From Nageia nagi (Eukaryota > Pinophyta), in NCBI GenBank assembly GCA_050084985.1, contig JBITNC010000001.1, positions 44,144,001 to 44,208,000 of the forward strand: a stretch of 64,000 nucleotides of DNA, given 5' to 3'. This document shows, one piece after another, positions 60,200-64,000 of the stretch (positions within the stretch are counted from its first letter, which is position 1; every line of letters begins with the position of its first letter). The notes below the pieces were generated by a model, which was not told where the DNA came from, searched no databases, and was given only the letters and a program-made list of their open reading frames with translations. The position numbers and the translations under genes were made by a program.

Positions 60200-61701
60200 A
60201 AACTTCACTCTCCCTTGAGGGAAACTTCACCAACCCACTAACAACCCTAAGCTTATAAAATTAAGCTTCTAGGAGGGGCTTGGTGAACAAATTAGCAGAT
60301 TTCAAGGTGGATGGACGATGCTTTAGGTGTATGATGCCATCAAGAACCTTCTCCCTGATAAAATAGGTATGGATTTCTACATATTTTGTTCTTTAATGGA
60401 ACATAGGATTCTTAACCAAAGAAATAGCTAATTGATTATCTGAAGAAATCAAAGATGAGCCACCTTACTCATACCCAATTTCTTTTAGAATATGCCTTAG
60501 CCAAATGGCTTCCTAGGCTACAATAGACATGGCATAATATTCAACTTCTATGGTGGCTACTTATTGAAATCCCAAGAGATAGCATCTAAACCAATCATAA
60601 ACACATATGCAGAGGTTGACTTCCTATCATCTCTATCTTCCCCATAGTTAGAATCTGAGAATCTAGAGAGAATAAATAAAGGTAACTTGGAATAATTGAG
60701 AGTAAGATCCTTAGTCCCTGCAACATACCTCAAGATTTTCTTAATAGCAATAAGGTGCTCAACATATGGTTTCTACATGAATCGTGCCATCAGATTCACT
60801 GCAAAGGCAATATCTAGCCTTTATATAGTCAAATACAAAAGACTACAAATTAATTGTCTATAAGCTGTAGCATCAGCTAATTGAGAGTTAGAGCTCAAAG
60901 AAATAGTGATTCCAAGAGAGATTGGGATTGCAACATATGTACACTCCATTCCAAACTTATATAAGATGTCTAATATATACTTAGATTGATTGAGATGAAT
61001 GCAATCCTTGTATTGATACACTTGCATTCCAAGATAGTAGTGCAAGAGATAAAGATCAATCATTTTAAATGTTGCTTTAAGTTTGGATATGCACTCTTGA
61101 ATGATTTCATCATTATTCCTAGTTATCAAAACATCATCCACATAAAGAAGAATTAATACCACATATTTTTGTTGATTGAGCACATATAGATCAGAGTCAA
61201 AAAAACACTTGGAGAAACCAACATCTACAAAGTACCTTGAAATCTTTCTGTACCAAGCTCTAGGTGTTTGCTTAAGTTCATATAATGACTTCTTTAACTT
61301 GCACACAAAGGATTCTTTGCCTTCCACAATAAACCCTTCTGGTTGATTCATGAAGATTTTTACATCCAAGTCACCATTGAAAAATGCACTCTTAACATCA
61401 AGTTGAAAAACTTTCCATATTTGAGCTATAGAAAAAGCAAGGATAATTCACACAGTAGGCATTTTTTCCATGGGATCAAAGGTTTTCTCATAATCTACAT
61501 CATATTTCTAAGCAAAAATTTTAGCTACTAATCTTGCCTTATATTTCTCAATATCTCCAACTAAATTGAACTTGACCTTGTAGATTCATTTATTAGCAAT
61601 CACATTCTTTTCATTGGGATAAGGAATCAAGTTCCAAGTTTTATTTTCCATAAGCAGCTCATACTCCACTTTCATGGCTTCCATCCAGCACTTGTGCTTA
61701 G
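60200..61701 (-). pseudogene. element G reverse transcriptase and RNase H
   Basis: On the minus strand from 61701: CWMEAMKVEYELLMEN.TWNLIPYPNEKNVIAN (RT start), then an open frame 61369-60821 of 182 codons with MNQPEGF, LKKSLYELKQTPRAWYRK, the catalytic YVDD in LLYVDDVLITR, YYLGMQVYQ and DATAYRQLICSLLYLT. RNase H continues with SDNQLAISLVKNP (about 60450-60410) and LFTKPLLEA (about 60285-60260). Stops lie in the RT start and after LYLTI. Gag, protease and integrase are absent, because the element is cut by H. Confidence 0.88.
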
Positions 61702-62207
61702 TGTTAGAATGTATATTGCATTATTGTAAAGGTTTGTATTAAATATTCTATGTAAATTAACTAATAATTAAGGGTGTCATTTGATACTTTATGTATTTAA
61801 GTGAATATGATAGTGTAACTTATCCTACACTCCATGTCATAAGCATGCCCTTTGGGTAAAAGGATGTGCATGTCATGCTTTTGTACATTGGATAAAAGGG
61901 TGATCCAAAGAAGAATTTTGGCCTATAAATAGAAGGCTCTCTCTATGTGATCACACACTAATTTGTGGAATAAATTTATGCTATAGGATAGAAGTGTAGG
62001 AGTTGAGATTAGGAGGATTGTAAGAGAGTTGTATTTGTGATTGAAGAAAAGATCTAGTTAATGGATGTACTCCTAATTGGAGGAACCACTTTACATCTTG
62101 AGTTTCTTTGTGAGATTGTTTTATTTGTGAGTTTGTTAGATGTGTATTGTGAGCTTTCTTATGATGTTGGTAGTTTAATAATTATTTTGTTAGTGTTAGT
62201 TCCTTCA
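61702..62207 (+). repeat. 5' LTR of element H
   Basis: Starts TGTTAGAATG and ends CCTTCA. TATAAATA at 61924-61931. GGATGTACTCCTAATTGGAG at 62063-62082. Confidence 0.85.
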
Positions 62208-62210
62208 TTT

Positions 62211-62222
62211 TGGTATTAGAGC
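62211..62222 (+). other. primer binding site of element H
   Basis: TGGTATTAGAGC, one mismatch from the initiator tRNA-Met complement. Confidence 0.85.
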
Positions 62223-64000
62223 TTGATGTGGAAGCTCCTCTTCAACAACTTGGAGGGTTTGCATCCTTCTTCATCATCTTTTGAGGTTTACTTTTCTTGT
62301 TTGAGGTATACACAAGAGAAGGTATAAATCTCTTCATTCTTGATTAATTTTTTTTTGAAATCATCTTATTGTGATACTAACATATTTTTTAAAATGTTTT
62401 AGTTCATTTTTTTATGCTTAAAATGATGCAATTCTTTACTAACCTTTTTTTTAGTTGTAATCTTTTATTACTTAGCGTATTGCTATTTTTTTAAAAAATA
62501 GTTAGTCAAAAATTGCATTTTTTTAGTCAATAATACTCTATTTTTTTTAGAAATAAGTAAAAATTTATTATTGTAGAGTATTTTTTTAAAAATAAACCCT
62601 TTACTTGCTATAATGGGTTTACATTTACTTTACAAAAATTATTATATATATATATATATGTATTTCCTTTTAATTATGGGAGGAAGGAAATTGTTTTTTA
62701 GTTTTCTTTTCAAATGTTTTATACATTATTTTTTTTGGGGGGCTATCTTTCTATCTAGAACTATCACCTACTTGTGGATGCTACGGATTGAGCCCATAGC
62801 ATATGTAAACTCAACAACATTTCCTTTCAACTCTATGGTGTGAACATCTCCATTGGAAGCTTCTATTTATTTTTCTTTTCCCATGTACAATATCGATCAA
62901 CCTCCTAGATCATCTCTCTTTGAAATCCCACCATGGATGCTTCATGCTCGATAACCACTTCGATAGTTTGGTTTGGATTCACCTACGTAATCTCCATGAC
63001 CTACTAGAATAACCATGAGGTTTTTGGTGGTCATTGCCTTGTAGGGAGGATTTGCAACACCACACTCCATAGCTGCCATCTTGCTTTCCTTCTCATTTTG
63101 ACCCCCTACATGAGCTCCTTCCTATGCCTCTTTCCTCTCACAACCTTACTTCTACTATCTATTGCACTACTACGCACCCCTCGCCCTATCATGCATCCTC
63201 ATCACTATCTTCTCTATCGTGTTCTCCTCTCCTAGGGTCTACACAAATGGCACCATCTTATTTTTTTATCACATTCAGAAGAGCACTTTGTTATTTTTCC
63301 TCTTCTCTCTCAACCATGTGGAGGTCCTTGTAGCCCAGTCGTCATAGGCCCTAGTGGCTCTTGTTCTACCCTCTGATTGCATTCCTTCCCTTGGCCCTCA
63401 CCCTTGCCCTCTCTCTATAAACTATTGACCTCCTTCTCTATGCCATGTATTCTACCTCATTGGGAATTTTTTTTTGGGTAGGTTGGGGATGCCTAAATTT
63501 GTTATTGTTTGTTTCTACCTCCTTGTGTGCTCCAAAAGAGACCTCTTTACATTCAATGCCCTATATTAATTACTCACTTTTTTTTATTGTTGCTTGTAAA
63601 AAACCTTTTTTAAACCATCATTTCCTGAGTTTCCTTAATGAGCTCAACATGGAGTATAAGGCTCCAAGTTGCATTTAATTCATTGTGAGGATGTTGATGT
63701 ATAATTAATTTTTTACAAAACAAGTCTTTCTATTTAATGCATTTAGAAGCACTTTTACTCTAAATTTAAGCTTTGTCATGATGAGTTTAATTACTTTATA
63801 AAGAGACAAAATTCTTCATTACCCTTAAAAACTCTCTTACTTTGAGCCAAATTGTGGCTGAAATATAAAATTTTTATTTTTTATTTTTTTTAGTATAATT
63901 TGGGTTGGAAAATACATCTAAAAGTATGATTTTGCCTAAAGGTTTTTTTAAGCAAAGAGAAGGGGAATACTACTTATTTAATTTACCAATACTATTAAGG
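62223..64000 (+). other. leader of element H
   Basis: No coding domain. Segment 62840-63440 is C-rich on the plus strand, unlike the T-rich flanks, and carries only short unconvincing ORFs. This mirrors the composition islands in the leaders of copia A and B. Confidence 0.5.

Larger units (their letters stand above)
58875..61701 (-). mobile_element. Ty1/copia element G (minus strand, 5' half missing)
   Basis: On the minus strand, pol 3' half (61701 down to 60200), a tandem repeat region, a polypurine tract (reverse of CTCCCCCTTAATG, 59376-59388) and a 3' LTR (59375 to 58875). It is cut inside RT at 61701 by the LTR of element H. It is the same broad family as copia B, with the same region order and similar repeat-bearing 3' end. 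Confidence 0.8.
61702..64000 (+). mobile_element. Ty1/copia element H (plus strand, runs off the window)
   Basis: A 5' LTR (61702-62207) followed by a tRNA-Met PBS and a leader resembling that of copia B (TTGATGTGGAAGCTC, then GAGAAGGTATAAA). No gag is reached by 64000, which fits a leader of about 3 kb as in copia B. It starts exactly where element G breaks, so H inserted into G; the left 5 bases are CTTAG. Confidence 0.75.

Overview
This is nuclear DNA of a land plant, most likely a seed plant with a large transposon-filled genome; a conifer or other gymnosperm is plausible but not proven. The evidence is an AT-rich background, plant Ty1/copia and Ty3/gypsy LTR retrotransposons with initiator-tRNA-Met primer sites, remnants of plant-specific pentatricopeptide (PPR) and plant-mobile-domain (PMD) genes, and one intronless G-type lectin S-receptor-like kinase. 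Nothing prokaryotic, no CRISPR array and no intact RNA gene was seen.

Layout. Positions 1-7.5 kb: a short LTR element with a 155-residue ORF and no visible pol genes, then a decayed PMD gene (minus) and a copia LTR fragment (minus). 7.5-18.5 kb: mostly empty AT-rich DNA with a PPR relic (minus), microsatellites and a degenerate LINE 3' fragment. 18.5-37.3 kb: a clear nest. Two inverted repeats (18535-18680 and 37212-37343) bracket an old copia element A (18696-36658, target duplication GTTCA). Copia A is broken in its integrase by unidentified DNA, and that DNA holds a much younger copia element B (24810-33601, target duplication TATTG).

37.6-40.5 kb holds the only convincing host gene, an S-domain receptor-like kinase of the At2g19130 type. 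It would be a complete 859-residue protein but for two extra bases in short homopolymers. 40.5-45.3 kb is sparse intergenic DNA. 45.4-53.6 kb is a second stack: gypsy element D (gag plus two protease-like domains), cut by the LTR of gypsy-type element E, whose gag is cut by the LTR of copia-type element F. 53.6-58.7 kb has no recognisable genes but a 43-bp minisatellite. 58.7-64 kb holds two related copia elements in opposite orientation (G minus, H plus); H runs off the window.

The elements are linked by history rather than by joint function. Points worth following: copia B has almost identical LTRs but a coding region full of stops and frameshifts; the stops in A and B fall at glutamine or arginine codons in a C-to-T pattern; one LTR motif is shared by six LTR copies of three families; and gypsy D carries two protease-like domains. 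I found no new defence or metabolic system.
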